DNA of 64,000 nt from Planctomycetota bacterium (GCA_029259635.1 JAJDEU010000034.1:34889-98888), one strand, 5' to 3'; positions 32,944 through 42,533 are shown, numbered from the stretch's first letter. Made by a program: numbers and translations. Notes: generated from the letters alone by a model not told the origin.

Positions 32944-34689
32944 ATGACCACCAGAGCCCCTTTCGCGTCTTCGTACCAAGACTCTTGGGCAGTTGTAGTT
33001 GGAATCAACGAGTATGCGAACGGGGGACCACTAGAGTACGCGGTGAACGATGCGACGAAGGTCGCTGAGGTTGTTACCGCTCTGGGATTTTCAGCCAGCA
33101 ACGTCGTACTGCTGACAGAAAAAGCCGCCACTCGAACGAAAATCCTTTCCGAGCTGCATTTACTGAGTGACAAGGTTGGTGCTGATGATCGTGTTCTCTT
33201 CTTTTTCGCGGGGCATGGTCTCACCAAGACGGGTCATCGAGGAGAAATCGGCTTCCTTCTTCCTTCCGATGGATCTGCAACGGATATCCAGTCCCTACTC
33301 AGATGGGATGAACTCACAAAGAGCGCCGAACTAATCCCCGCGAAACACGTGCTCTTCATCATGGACGCCTGCTATGGGGGCTTGGCTGTAACTAGGTCGT
33401 CCGGCGGGGGGAAGCGATTCTTGAAGGACATCATCAGCCGCTTTGTCCGCCAGGTACTCACCGCTGGAAAGGCGGATCAGGTCGTCTCAGACGCAGGTGG
33501 ACCTAGGCAGGGACACTCCGTATTCACGGGGCACCTTCTCGACGCTCTTGAAGGAAATGCCGCGAACGAGGACGGGATAATTACCGCCAATGGCGTGATG
33601 GCCTATGTCTATGAACGAGTCGGTAGGGACACGGATTCGACCCAGACGCCGCACTATGGCTGCCTCGATGGCGACGGGGACTTCGTTTTCTTAGTGCCAC
33701 CAAAGGCCGAACTCGAAGACTGCGACGGTCACCCACAGGACATTCTGGTCCAAGGGCCAGTTGAGGCCAAGGGCATAGACACTCCGACCGACGAGTCTGA
33801 ACTCTCTTCTTGTCTCAAGGAGTTTCTTTCTGAGCCAAGCAAGCGCATCAAGCTCGACGAGTTGGTCATGAGTGAAGTGGCGACCCTCCTCCGAGCCTTG
33901 GATTCCGACCACTTCCCCCTCGGCCTTACCTCGCTGCCCCCTTCGGAGTTTGCGGAAATGATGCAACAATACGAGGATACGAGCCGGAGACTTGTTCGTT
34001 GCATGGCGCTACTTGGGAGGTGGTGTTCCAACGACAACCGAGCAGTTTTGCAATCGTGCATGGCCCGGTTGGCAGACAACATCGGGCTCCAGAGCGGCAG
34101 CACCGTTCTACTGGGGCTAAGATGGTATCCCGCATTGCTAGCGATGTACGCTGGCGGTATCGGTGCCCTCGCTGGGTCCGAGTACCTGAACCTTAGATCC
34201 CTGTTGACAGCGCGAGTTGGCGATGGACGAACCGGAGAACGTTTTAAGCCACTCGTCGTCGCCGCCGTAGATGGACTTCTTGCGGCTCATCGGCAAGATG
34301 TCTTCAAGATGCTCCCTGGTCACGAGAAGAACTACGTCCCTCTTAGTGAACACCTACTCACGGTCCTACAGCCGGTCTTGGAAGACACTTTTTCCCTAGG
34401 GAACTCCTACGTAAGATTGTTCGACCAGTTCGAAACTCTCTTTGCTCTCGTGTATTTGGACCTCGATCCGTCCCGTAATGAAGAACATTGGGGGCCACCG
34501 GGGCGGTTCATCTACAAGTACAAAGAGTCCGGTGGTGGTGGGCCATTCACGGAGATTGTGGATGATGCGAAGCAAGCCGGTGAGCAATGGGCTCCCTTAC
34601 GGGCAGGGCTATTTGGAGGTAGCGCTGAGCAGTTCAAATCGGTCGCGAAGGGCTTCACGGAGTTCATGAACACGGCGAACTGGCGCTGA
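32944..34689 (+). CDS. Caspase-like (peptidase C14) protein with large C-terminal region
   Basis: A 581-residue protein. Residues about 10-250 form a caspase p20-type domain: WAVVVGINEYANGGPLEYAV at the start, catalytic His91 in LFFFAGHG, and catalytic Cys143 in FIMDACYGG. The later SDAGGPRQGHSVFTGHLLDALEG is also typical. The last 300 residues are helical, with LRWYPALLAMYAGGIGALAG, a segment I recall behind several unrelated effector domains (TIR, DUF4062) in putative defence proteins; that recollection is unverified. Prokaryotic caspases in such settings cleave host proteins after phage sensing and stop growth. The island location supports defence, but the trigger is unknown. The protein appears cytoplasmic. 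Confidence 0.85.
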   Translation: MTTRAPFASSYQDSWAVVVGINEYANGGPLEYAVNDATKVAEVVTALGFSASNVVLLTEKAATRTKILSELHLLSDKVGADDRVLFFFAGHGLTKTGHRGEIGFLLPSDGSATDIQSLLRWDELTKSAELIPAKHVLFIMDACYGGLAVTRSSGGGKRFLKDIISRFVRQVLTAGKADQVVSDAGGPRQGHSVFTGHLLDALEGNAANEDGIITANGVMAYVYERVGRDTDSTQTPHYGCLDGDGDFVFLVPPKAELEDCDGHPQDILVQGPVEAKGIDTPTDESELSSCLKEFLSEPSKRIKLDELVMSEVATLLRALDSDHFPLGLTSLPPSEFAEMMQQYEDTSRRLVRCMALLGRWCSNDNRAVLQSCMARLADNIGLQSGSTVLLGLRWYPALLAMYAGGIGALAGSEYLNLRSLLTARVGDGRTGERFKPLVVAAVDGLLAAHRQDVFKMLPGHEKNYVPLSEHLLTVLQPVLEDTFSLGNSYVRLFDQFETLFALVYLDLDPSRNEEHWGPPGRFIYKYKESGGGGPFTEIVDDAKQAGEQWAPLRAGLFGGSAEQFKSVAKGFTEFMNTANWR

Positions 34690-34812
34690 GACTGTCGGTT
34701 CTATGGTAAATCGGTTCGCCGGAAAATCGGAAACACAGACGTAGCTGACTAAGAGCAAAGTCGTTTAGAATTCCGATACGCCTGCGAAATCTTCGGAAGA
34801 GAAGGATTAACT

Positions 34813-36075
34813 ATGCACCGTAATTCGCTTGTACTTGAGATCGTGCCGAGTGCCCGAAGGTGGATATTTAATTATTTCGCACCGAATCGAGTCGCACTGG
34901 CAGTGCTCGCATTCTTCTGTTGCTCTTCGCTCAGTGCAGCCCAGTCTTTGGCGCAAACACCCATAATTGGTACGCCACCAGGGTTGGTCCCTGAGTTGGT
35001 ATTTGGACGGGCAATAAAAGTTGGGTTCTTTCAGGTCGTGAATATTCCTGACCATGTGCGTCAAGTTACGGTGACCAACCAAACCTTCGAGACTCTTCAC
35101 GGAATTACCGAACTCAAAAGGCAGACACAAAAGGTCATTGAGTTCGATACGGATGGCCGAAAACAACGCATTACAAACTACGTTTCCGCCGACTCTGATA
35201 TCCAGAAAAAAAACCAGTCGGCGCGCACATCATTCGAGTACACGGTGACCTCCAAGATGACCAAGGTCTCTAGCCTCATATTCCTTGGACGCTCGGAAAC
35301 GCCTTCAATCAAAGAAGTGCTCCTACTGGACGAGTTAGGTCGAGCCGTATCATTGGAAAAAAGCTACACCAATGATCCAGAACCGCAGAGCAGGCTGGAG
35401 TGGACCCACGACGAATCAGCGAACGTAGTAACCGAACTCCGATACGAGCGAGACGATCTCGAAGAGGGTTTATCGGCTTCAATTCGCCTGCGAAGTCGCA
35501 AGACTCTCCTCCAAGATGGATCGCTGCTCGATGCGGTCTATTACGACATAGACGGGCACAAAGAGGCCATTACGAAGCACACTTTCAAGGATGAGCGACT
35601 GACCCTCACGGAGAGATGGGAAGTCGAAGGCGGCGAAATCGAATTGATCGAATCGACGACGGTGAGCGTGTCTGAGGATGAAGAAGGGAGATTTGCTATA
35701 TCGCAGCACTTCAACTTAAAGACGGGAAAATTAGAGGCCTATTCAATGCGGGAGTTGTTCGAAGGCATGCCCCAAACGGAAACGCTCGGCGCCTGGTCAA
35801 GAGTGGAGGTCTTTGAAGAATCAACCATTCCGAATAAGGAATTGCGAGCAGACAAGGATGAGTTCGGCAATTTAATTAGCAGCACCTTCCTTGAGGTCGA
35901 ATTCGAACCAGCGAAGGACGGCATGTTCACGGCGAAAATGGTTCCACGAAGTGTTACTGAGTACCGTTACGCCGACGGAATTTTGGTCAGCATTGAAAAG
36001 TCTAAATACGAGCCTCCGTTGGGTGTGTCGAATCCAATCCTCGAAGAAACATTTCGGATCGAGACGCATGAGTAG
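34813..36075 (+). CDS. Secreted hypothetical protein in the island
   Basis: A 420-residue protein with a signal-like hydrophobic stretch (ALAVLAFFCCSSLSAAQS) after a basic N-terminal region of about 30 residues. The exported part is polar, rich in Glu, Thr and Arg, with repeated strands such as VTVTNQTFETLHGITELKRQ and SSTFLEVEFEPAKDGMF. It may be a YD-repeat-like or lipoprotein-carrier-like beta protein, but no family is recognised. It has lower GC than the core genes, in keeping with the rest of the island. The link to the caspase gene 123 bases upstream is uncertain. Confidence 0.6.
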   Translation: MHRNSLVLEIVPSARRWIFNYFAPNRVALAVLAFFCCSSLSAAQSLAQTPIIGTPPGLVPELVFGRAIKVGFFQVVNIPDHVRQVTVTNQTFETLHGITELKRQTQKVIEFDTDGRKQRITNYVSADSDIQKKNQSARTSFEYTVTSKMTKVSSLIFLGRSETPSIKEVLLLDELGRAVSLEKSYTNDPEPQSRLEWTHDESANVVTELRYERDDLEEGLSASIRLRSRKTLLQDGSLLDAVYYDIDGHKEAITKHTFKDERLTLTERWEVEGGEIELIESTTVSVSEDEEGRFAISQHFNLKTGKLEAYSMRELFEGMPQTETLGAWSRVEVFEESTIPNKELRADKDEFGNLISSTFLEVEFEPAKDGMFTAKMVPRSVTEYRYADGILVSIEKSKYEPPLGVSNPILEETFRIETHE

Positions 36076-36195
36076 TAGCCGCCTTCTTGCCCACTCACGC
36101 TATTTCGAATCAGGGAAGGCTTAGATTCTGCCTTTGAATCTGGAGCATGGTTCTGCCTTCCGAAAACTCCGCGCTCCCTCCGAGGTGAGCTGATT

Positions 36196-36486
36196 TCACA
36201 ATCCGTCGATCAGCTTGCGGAACTCAGCGATTACTTCTTGAGTTCGACGCCGAGCAGCTACCGCCTCGGCCGAGAATCGCCCGTGCTTCCACGCGTTCCG
36301 GTTCCCCTTCGGTGGTCCAGTCGCCTTACCTCCGTGCAGACGACACCGAGCGCGACCGCGCATAACGAAGTTTTGGCAAGGAAATCCGCGTCTGTTCCTA
36401 GCTAGACACCGGGGTGTTTTCTGAATCGGAGGTGCCCCCGCCCCTTCATTCATGGGGTTGATTGAAGTGATTTTCAGAGAGTCCAC
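36196..36486 (-). CDS. HGG-motif protein of phage-like islands
   Basis: A 96-residue basic protein containing KTPRCLARNRRGFPCQNF, MRGRARCRLHGGKATGPPKG and NAWKHGRFSAEA. This is a pattern seen repeatedly in small proteins of genomic islands and prophages, with Cys and His residues that could bind zinc. A GTG at 36486 overlaps the partner's TAG by one base (TAGTG), so I give that start; ATG 36453 is an alternative. Biochemical role unknown, DNA binding or packaging being a guess. Confidence 0.7.
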   Translation of the reverse strand: MDSLKITSINPMNEGAGAPPIQKTPRCLARNRRGFPCQNFVMRGRARCRLHGGKATGPPKGNRNAWKHGRFSAEAVAARRRTQEVIAEFRKLIDGL

Positions 36487-37031
36487 TAGCCCTCACTCCC
36501 CGGCCTCACATCGACCTGTCCGACGACCGCTTGTCCGCCGTCGTAAACTGAGACTCGTTCAACAGTTATGCGCTGACGGCCCTTATTACGGTACTTTTGA
36601 AGCGCCTCTGCCTGTGCTGCGAACGCTCTGGACAGTTTCGCGACGTGGTTTACATGCATCCCGGTCAACTCGGCCTCGGACGATGCGGCCTTTCGAGCCG
36701 ACTTCATGATCAGGACATGAGCGGCAAACAGTTGCGTGGCTAGCGCAGCCTCCAGCTCGTCGCGAGGTTGGATACCGTTCACGAACGCTAGCGCGGCATT
36801 CAGATTCGAGGCGTTCACGGGTTCGGTGGCGGACGGGTGGAGCACGTTTATCAACTGGGACAAGATCAACTTGGTGTAGTCGTGTTCCTTCGTTCCGCAT
36901 GTCTTGTCGAGGTCTGAACTCAACTCAGCCTCGATGCGACATGTCGAACCATCAGACGACGCGCTTACTCGGGGGGATCGCTCGGGACGCTCTACGAGTT
37001 CCTCTCCGGTGGGGGAGTCTGCGCTAATCAT
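36486..37031 (-). CDS. Partner protein of the HGG-motif protein
   Basis: A 181-residue helical protein. The conserved-looking part starts after about 60 polar residues: FVNGIQPRDELEAALATQLFAAHVLIMKSARKA, then KLSRAFAAQAEALQKYRNKG and the C-terminal QRITVERVSVYDGGQAVVG. This C-terminal phrase is familiar from proteins paired with HGG-motif proteins in integrase-bearing islands. It is translated first in the operon and coupled to the HGG gene. Function unknown. Confidence 0.7.
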   Translation of the reverse strand: MISADSPTGEELVERPERSPRVSASSDGSTCRIEAELSSDLDKTCGTKEHDYTKLILSQLINVLHPSATEPVNASNLNAALAFVNGIQPRDELEAALATQLFAAHVLIMKSARKAASSEAELTGMHVNHVAKLSRAFAAQAEALQKYRNKGRQRITVERVSVYDGGQAVVGQVDVRPGSEG

Positions 37032-37239
37032 TGGACGGCTCCGTCACTTCTAGCATGGCGAGAATGCCTCTTCGCATCGCTTCGGGAAGTCGAGGCCATG
37101 CCCGAACAACCCTGTCGAGATCCGGATCGGACGAAGGCGAAAGGCCACACTCAAGGCCATGATCGTCATTCGCGGGTGGCGCGGATCCCACACAATCTTA
37201 GTCTGGAGTGGGACTTACGTCTGGTTCGCTGGCACCAGA

Positions 37240-37275
37240 GGACGCGGGTTCGATTCCCGCCGCCTCCACCACTTT
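37240..37275 (+). repeat. Island attachment site (right)
   Basis: A perfect copy of 29494-29529. No other part of tmRNA is present here, so this is the displaced fragment of the ssrA 3' end. Confidence 0.9.
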
Positions 37276-37330
37276 ATTGCCAACGCAACGCGGCTCGTTC
37301 GCGGCTGGTGAAACCGGTAAACTCGCTTCC

Positions 37331-37918
37331 ATGAGAACCATCACGAAGTTCGCCGGCTCCTTGCTACTCACATTCGTCGCGGTGGCCGCCGCGTCCCAGT
37401 CGACGGATTCCACCGAGGACCAGGCTGCCGAGCGCGATCCGATCCAGAGCCGCGTCGAAGTGCTTTCCACGGGAGAGCGCATTCTCATCGAAGAGGTCGT
37501 GATCGAAGCGCCGCTCGCCGATGTCTGGAACGCATATACAACCGAGAGCGGTTACACGGCCTGGGCCGCTCCCAAGGCGCGCATCGACCTCCGCGTGGGG
37601 GGAACCATGCTGACTCAGTACGGCCCGAACGCGGAAATTGGTGATCCCGGTACGAACACTCTGCACATCGTCAACTACGTGCCGCAGCGACTACTGACGT
37701 TGCGCGCCGAGATCGCAGACAACTGGCCGGAGGTGATGAAGCAGGACGGCGAGAGGCTCACGAACGTGATTCTCTTTGAGGCGATCACGCCCAACCGAAC
37801 TCGTATTGAGTCCTTTGGAATCGGTTACGGACCGAGCCCCGAATACGAAAACCTGTTGCAGTTTTTTGTCACGGCAAACCGGTCGCTCTACGTCGAGTTG
37901 AAGCGCGTTCTGGAGTAA
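37331..37918 (+). CDS. Secreted SRPBCC-domain protein
   Basis: A 195-residue protein with a signal peptide (MRTITKFAGSLLLTFVAVAA) and a START/Bet v1-like SRPBCC domain of the AHSA1 type: ILIEEVVIEAPLADVWNAYT, GYTAWAAPKARIDLRVGG and TRIESFGIGYG. The fold forms a deep cavity for hydrophobic ligands; export is unusual for the group. ATG 37331 begins the signal peptide. It is the first gene beyond the island and is convergent with the glycosyltransferase. Confidence 0.8.
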   Translation: MRTITKFAGSLLLTFVAVAAASQSTDSTEDQAAERDPIQSRVEVLSTGERILIEEVVIEAPLADVWNAYTTESGYTAWAAPKARIDLRVGGTMLTQYGPNAEIGDPGTNTLHIVNYVPQRLLTLRAEIADNWPEVMKQDGERLTNVILFEAITPNRTRIESFGIGYGPSPEYENLLQFFVTANRSLYVELKRVLE

Positions 37919-37962
37919 CGCGGTACTGCGCGAGAGCGGTTTGAGTGTCGCCGTGGAACGGT

Positions 37963-40884
37963 CTATTCCCTGGCGAGGAACGAGAGTCCGCGACACAGCA
38001 AACCGAGCTCCCGCGGATCGTTGTAGGTGCGAGCCTGGGACGAGGCCGTCGTTGGCCAGACTTCGAACTCGATCGTTTGACAGCCGGTGGCATCCGGGGG
38101 GACTTGCACGAAGAAGGTTCGGTTCTCTCCGGTCGTGAGCTTTCCTCGCAAGACCTCTCGCTCGCCGATTCGACCGATGATGGTCTGGCCGTCCGGGAAG
38201 ATTTTGTAGTTGCTCTCGAGGTCCAGAACCAACTCCCCGCCATTCTCGGTTTGAGCGGCGAAGCGAAAGCGCGGTGCCGTCCAGCGATCGTGATAGACGC
38301 CTTCATGCTTGGTCGCGATTCCAGCCGGACTCACAAAGAGATAGTGCCCAGGTAGGAGCCCGAGCGCCCGTCGATCGCCGGTACCAAAGGCGTCGTCGGG
38401 AATGAATGGCGGTGTAACTTCAAAGTGCAGAGAGGTGAACTCCGTCTCTCCCGAATCAAAGGGTAAGCCGTACCACTGCTGGGTTCCGGGCGTCAGGGCG
38501 AGCTCTAAGACTTGCTCACCGTCGCGAAAGGCGACGACGCTCTGGTCGATGATCCCGTTGCCCGTCTCTGCCCAAAAACTCAGAGACAACTGACCGGGGA
38601 AACGGCTTGCGACTGCAAGCTCGAACTCGTCCAGGGTCCAGCCATCATCGTCGATCCCTGAGATAAACACCGACGCGATCGGAGGACGCGGAAGGCGCTC
38701 GAATTTCTTGACGACGAGGCCGAGGCTTCTGCCATCCCGTCGTCCCGGCACGAAAGCCGCTTCCCCGAGCGCGGAGACCCCGAACTCGATACGACTCCAG
38801 CTCTTGAAGGATTCGGGGTAGGGCGCAACGAAGGTTCGAAACTCACCGGGAACGATCGTTGTTCGAGAGACCTCGAGGCCGTCAATGCTCGCAATGACCG
38901 TCCGGGGCTCGAGATGAACGTCTGGTGATGAATGAAGATCAATCGAGAGAAGTCCTGCCGCTTGATTGAAGACCGTGTAGCCAAAGCTTTCGCCCGTCCA
39001 CCCGTCGTTGCCGACACCAGTTACCCGGGAGAGAACCTCAACCGGTCCATCGGCTTTATACAAAGCCATCGAGCGTTTCTCGTCTTCAGCGATCAGCTCC
39101 GCACTCAACTCCAGAGTGGAGTGGGTCAGGATGTGATCAAACTCAATCGGGAACCCATCACTTCCGATGAGTGCACCTGATTCGGATTCGAGTCCAACGT
39201 CGATCGACGAGAGCCGGTCCAAGCCACGATTGCGAAGCTCGAAAGCGGTCCGATCTGTTTTGCTGGGACCATAGAACTCGTAGTTATTCGTGACCGTTTT
39301 GTTGAAAAAAGAGTTCTGCCAGTAAGCGTGCCGGTTGCCAGCGCCGTGCCACAAAGAAGCGACCCTCGCGTTCTTTCCTACAAGAGCATCGACCCACTCC
39401 GGCGACTCCGGAGGAACCCCTTCGCGCATCGCGCCGTGTGACTCTTTGTAGGTTGCGCGAACAACGGGTGCATGCAATACGACTAGAAAAACGAGAGTGA
39501 CGAGAGGCAACCAACTCGCTGGCTTGCGCGGGAGCAAGAGCGCGCAGGCAACAATCAAAGTTCCGCCAGCTAAATACGGACCGAAACCAGCCTCCATTCC
39601 CAGCACGAGAGCGAGCTTCGTCGTCGCAACGAGAGCCAAGCTATCGGCGACGATGAACTCTCTATCGATGCTTCCAAAATCGATCAGTAATGGCAGGAGT
39701 CCGACAATGATGCAGGCGCCCACGAACCACGGCTTCTTCGGGGGTAACGCCTCAGCCCATCGGCACAGGGCTATGAAGAAGAAGGGGGCCACGAAGAAGA
39801 AATTGCGATCGGCAATCCGCGGCTGGTTTACCAGCGCGAGGAACAACGCGACCATCAACAGATTGCAGATGGTGATCGATAGGCTGACACAGATAAAATC
39901 CGCCAGAGCGCGGTCCTGAGAGCGTCCTCGCAGTGCACGAATCGCGAGAATGGCAAAGGCCGCGAGAGGCAGAACTCCCAGATACAGGTCGAGGTCAGCG
40001 ATGTGCGCAAACAGGGTTCTCGGGATTCGCCCCAAGTAGCTCACGTAGAAATCTTCGGGCATATTGAGAACGAACTGATTTTGCGCGGCGAGACTCTTGA
40101 GCAAGTCGCTCTCAAGCACAACACCCGCAATAAGAATGGCCGTGAACGAGGCGAACGTAATCCACGTCGTGCGGTAAACCAGAACTCGCTGCCACCATGA
40201 GCGCCGGGAGGACTTGAATGGGGGGGGCGGAGAGCCGGCATCCGAATTCTCGACGGAATCGGAACCGATCAAGCTCTTGGCGATGAAGGCGAGCACCAAT
40301 GCTGGAACAAAGGTGATGGCTTGGTTCCGAATCAGAAAAGTAAACGCAATTGCTCCCAGCGCTACGAATTGCCGCAGGTTGCTGGGTCGCTCAAGAACTC
40401 GGACAAAGGCGAGTGAGCACCACAGGAAGGCTGGATAATAGGCGTTTTCGGTCATCGCCGCCGCCGTATAAATCATCGACGGAACGGCCAAAGTCAGAAG
40501 AGCGACAACAAGAGCGAACTCGCGAGTAAGAACGCGGCGCGCGAGCAAATAGGCTGGCACCGCCGCGGAAGACATCAGAATGCAATTGATGAATTTAGCC
40601 GCGGCGTAGGCTGACGAGGCTTGATCGAAGATCGCAAATGCCGGCGCGATGAGTGCCGGATAGACGAAGTAAAGTCCCGGCCCCGTCCTTCCCATCGAAG
40701 GTTCCGTCAGCGGTCTGGCAATGCTCTTTGCGGCCTCGATAAAGAGCAGCTCGTCGTCAAGAATCCAAGGCGCCGGGTGGGCGTACGCCACGATGTACCG
40801 CAGGACAACGGAGACCGAAATCAGGAGGGCAAGCCAAGTCCAGGGCCGGAACTGGCGCGCGGAGAGGTTACGCAGTGAAACCAT
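37963..40884 (-). CDS. GT39/ArnT-like membrane glycosyltransferase with long C-terminal domain
   Basis: A 973-residue protein. Residues about 14-480 contain ten or more membrane spans, with the acidic loop WILDDELLFIEAAKS after the first span, as in polyprenyl-phosphate-dependent GT-C enzymes. The C-terminal half (about 490-973) is soluble and beta-rich, with three related blocks (near IRVVTGVGNDGWTGESFGYTVF, ISGIDDDGWTLDEFELAVASRF and YHDRWTAPRFRFAAQ), each followed by a GLSV- or DGE-type strand. It probably transfers a sugar or similar group outside the membrane and binds surface glycans with the C-terminal modules. The repeat count is by eye. Confidence 0.7.
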   Translation of the reverse strand: MVSLRNLSARQFRPWTWLALLISVSVVLRYIVAYAHPAPWILDDELLFIEAAKSIARPLTEPSMGRTGPGLYFVYPALIAPAFAIFDQASSAYAAAKFINCILMSSAAVPAYLLARRVLTREFALVVALLTLAVPSMIYTAAAMTENAYYPAFLWCSLAFVRVLERPSNLRQFVALGAIAFTFLIRNQAITFVPALVLAFIAKSLIGSDSVENSDAGSPPPPFKSSRRSWWQRVLVYRTTWITFASFTAILIAGVVLESDLLKSLAAQNQFVLNMPEDFYVSYLGRIPRTLFAHIADLDLYLGVLPLAAFAILAIRALRGRSQDRALADFICVSLSITICNLLMVALFLALVNQPRIADRNFFFVAPFFFIALCRWAEALPPKKPWFVGACIIVGLLPLLIDFGSIDREFIVADSLALVATTKLALVLGMEAGFGPYLAGGTLIVACALLLPRKPASWLPLVTLVFLVVLHAPVVRATYKESHGAMREGVPPESPEWVDALVGKNARVASLWHGAGNRHAYWQNSFFNKTVTNNYEFYGPSKTDRTAFELRNRGLDRLSSIDVGLESESGALIGSDGFPIEFDHILTHSTLELSAELIAEDEKRSMALYKADGPVEVLSRVTGVGNDGWTGESFGYTVFNQAAGLLSIDLHSSPDVHLEPRTVIASIDGLEVSRTTIVPGEFRTFVAPYPESFKSWSRIEFGVSALGEAAFVPGRRDGRSLGLVVKKFERLPRPPIASVFISGIDDDGWTLDEFELAVASRFPGQLSLSFWAETGNGIIDQSVVAFRDGEQVLELALTPGTQQWYGLPFDSGETEFTSLHFEVTPPFIPDDAFGTGDRRALGLLPGHYLFVSPAGIATKHEGVYHDRWTAPRFRFAAQTENGGELVLDLESNYKIFPDGQTIIGRIGEREVLRGKLTTGENRTFFVQVPPDATGCQTIEFEVWPTTASSQARTYNDPRELGLLCRGLSFLARE

Positions 40885-41279
40885 AAAGGACGACCTGACG
40901 GTCGAAAGTCGATCGCCATTACTCGGAATGCTGCGGGGGTGAAGACCGCGGGCTGTCCGAGCCCCGATCCTACCAGCGCGATGTAATGTCAGGCCGCTGG
41001 CCGCTTACCGCAGAATCACGTCGCACTTTCTTTAGCGCCAATCTCTAACCCTGCCTTAAGCTATTCAGGCCGCATGGCTCTTGCCGCACGATTGGAAGAG
41101 CGATCTCGAATGCGAAAGTTCTTGGGATGAGTTTTAAAATAGAAGCTGCTGAGAGGGTTCTCACCGTTTAGTGAGCAGGCTCTTTGATGTTAGAACGAGC
41201 TAGAGCTGGACCTCGAATCGACCGGCGCAGAACACACACGATGCTGGAAACCCGTGGCGAACGTTGGAGATCCACCACC
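40885..41279. other. Divergent intergenic region, no gene seen
   Basis: Holds the promoters of the glycosyltransferase (minus) and the arylsulfotransferase-like gene (plus). I see no convincing ORF, RNA gene or repeat in it. Confidence 0.5.
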
Positions 41280-42533
41280 ATGAGACGGTTTGCAGAGAGA
41301 GCTTCTTCAGTAGTCGTGCTTGCCGTTTGTTTGATGGGTTGTGACGCAGCCGTAGAAGACGCAGAGCCCGTCGCGCCGAACATTCCGACGGGACCTGACT
41401 TGATCGACGACGGCGAGATTCCGCTGGAGGGCTTGGGCTACGTCGAGTTCGACGAAGAGCGGAGCGAAAACTCGGTCGATGGCGTTGTGCTCTATCGCGA
41501 AGGAGCCGTTGCACCCGGCTACTTTTTAATGAGCGCAATACCGTTCGCGACCGCCACGCTCATCGATGACCGCGGCGTCGAGGTTCGGCGCTGGTCGAAC
41601 GAAGTCGGCGGCGTTTGGCAGCGTGCGAGAATCTTGCGCAACGGAGATCTCATCGTGGTCAGCCAGCCCGCCGACCTGGGGCACTTCGTGCTCGAGCGAC
41701 GCTCCCCGGAGAATGAACTGCTCTGGATGAAGTCCATCGCTGTTCATCACGATGTGCACGAGTTGGAGGACGGATCCTTGCTCCTGTTAACCTGGGAGCT
41801 CGTTCCACTCCCTGAGCTGGGCGTGGCTAAAGCGGAGGGAAGCGATGAGGAGCCCCTGATGAAGGACAATCAGCTCACACGACTGAGCTCGAGCGGGGAG
41901 TTTTTGGAGTCGCTCTCACTCGGAAAGATCTTGGCTCGCGAGAAGGAACGGCTCGCGTTGATTATTCCCGAGCGCATCGATTCGGAGACGGGGAAAGGCA
42001 AAGACGTCTTTCACTGCAACTCGATCTTCCTGATGAAGGATCAAGGGTTGGCCGCACAGAATCCGCTCTATTCCTTGGACAACTTGCTTCTGTCTTCTCG
42101 CCACCAGAGCATGCTCTTCGTCGTCAATCGAAGGACTGGAGAGCTCGTTTGGGAGTGGAAAGATCCCAACGTCTATTGGCAACACGAAGCTTCGGTACTC
42201 CCGAGCGGCAACATCTTGTTCTTCGACAACGGGTCATCCAATCGTGGATACTCTCGCATCCTGGAACTCAATCCTCTTACCGGAACGCTTGAGTGGGAGT
42301 ACACCGCCCCGAGCCCGAAGGATTTCTTCAGCCAGGCACGCGGGACGGTAGAGCGACTGCCAAACGGCAATCGACTGGTCGGTTACTCGGAGAAGGGACA
42401 GCTCTTCCAAGTCAACGACGACGGAGACGTTGTCTGGCGCTACCTCTCGCCCTTCTACAATGAGAAAGGCCAGCGCGGAGTCGTTCGAGTGCAGTTTTAC
42501 GATCGCGAATTCATCGCCTCCCTGTATCCCTAG
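41280..42533 (+). CDS. Arylsulfotransferase (ASST)-like lipoprotein
   Basis: A 417-residue protein with a lipoprotein signal (SVVVLAVCLMGC). The body is a beta-propeller of the ASST type: QRARILRNGDLIVVSQPADL, HHDVHELEDGSLLLLTWE, DVFHCNSIFLM, SSRHQSMLFVVNRRTGELVWEW, and the closing RGTVERLPNGNRLVGYSEKG. Bacterial ASSTs transfer sulfate between phenols through a histidine; the His residues in HHDVH and SRHQS fit the expected positions, but activity is not proven. ATG 41280 was chosen at the signal peptide. Confidence 0.8.
   Translation: MRRFAERASSVVVLAVCLMGCDAAVEDAEPVAPNIPTGPDLIDDGEIPLEGLGYVEFDEERSENSVDGVVLYREGAVAPGYFLMSAIPFATATLIDDRGVEVRRWSNEVGGVWQRARILRNGDLIVVSQPADLGHFVLERRSPENELLWMKSIAVHHDVHELEDGSLLLLTWELVPLPELGVAKAEGSDEEPLMKDNQLTRLSSSGEFLESLSLGKILAREKERLALIIPERIDSETGKGKDVFHCNSIFLMKDQGLAAQNPLYSLDNLLLSSRHQSMLFVVNRRTGELVWEWKDPNVYWQHEASVLPSGNILFFDNGSSNRGYSRILELNPLTGTLEWEYTAPSPKDFFSQARGTVERLPNGNRLVGYSEKGQLFQVNDDGDVVWRYLSPFYNEKGQRGVVRVQFYDREFIASLYP

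Larger units (their letters stand above)
29494..37275. mobile_element. Genomic island integrated in ssrA
   Basis: About 7.75 kb bounded by perfect 36-bp direct repeats of the tmRNA 3' end. A tyrosine integrase gene lies directly inside the ssrA-proximal end. Contents: integrase, IS3-family element, small membrane protein, caspase-like protein, secreted protein, and the HGG-motif/partner protein pair. ssrA is a well-known integration site for such islands. The intact tmRNA is retained at the left junction. Confidence 0.9.

Noticed and set aside
37208..37330. Upstream extension of the SRPBCC gene into the att repeat
   Set aside because: The extra residues come from the tmRNA fragment; the signal peptide starts at 37331.
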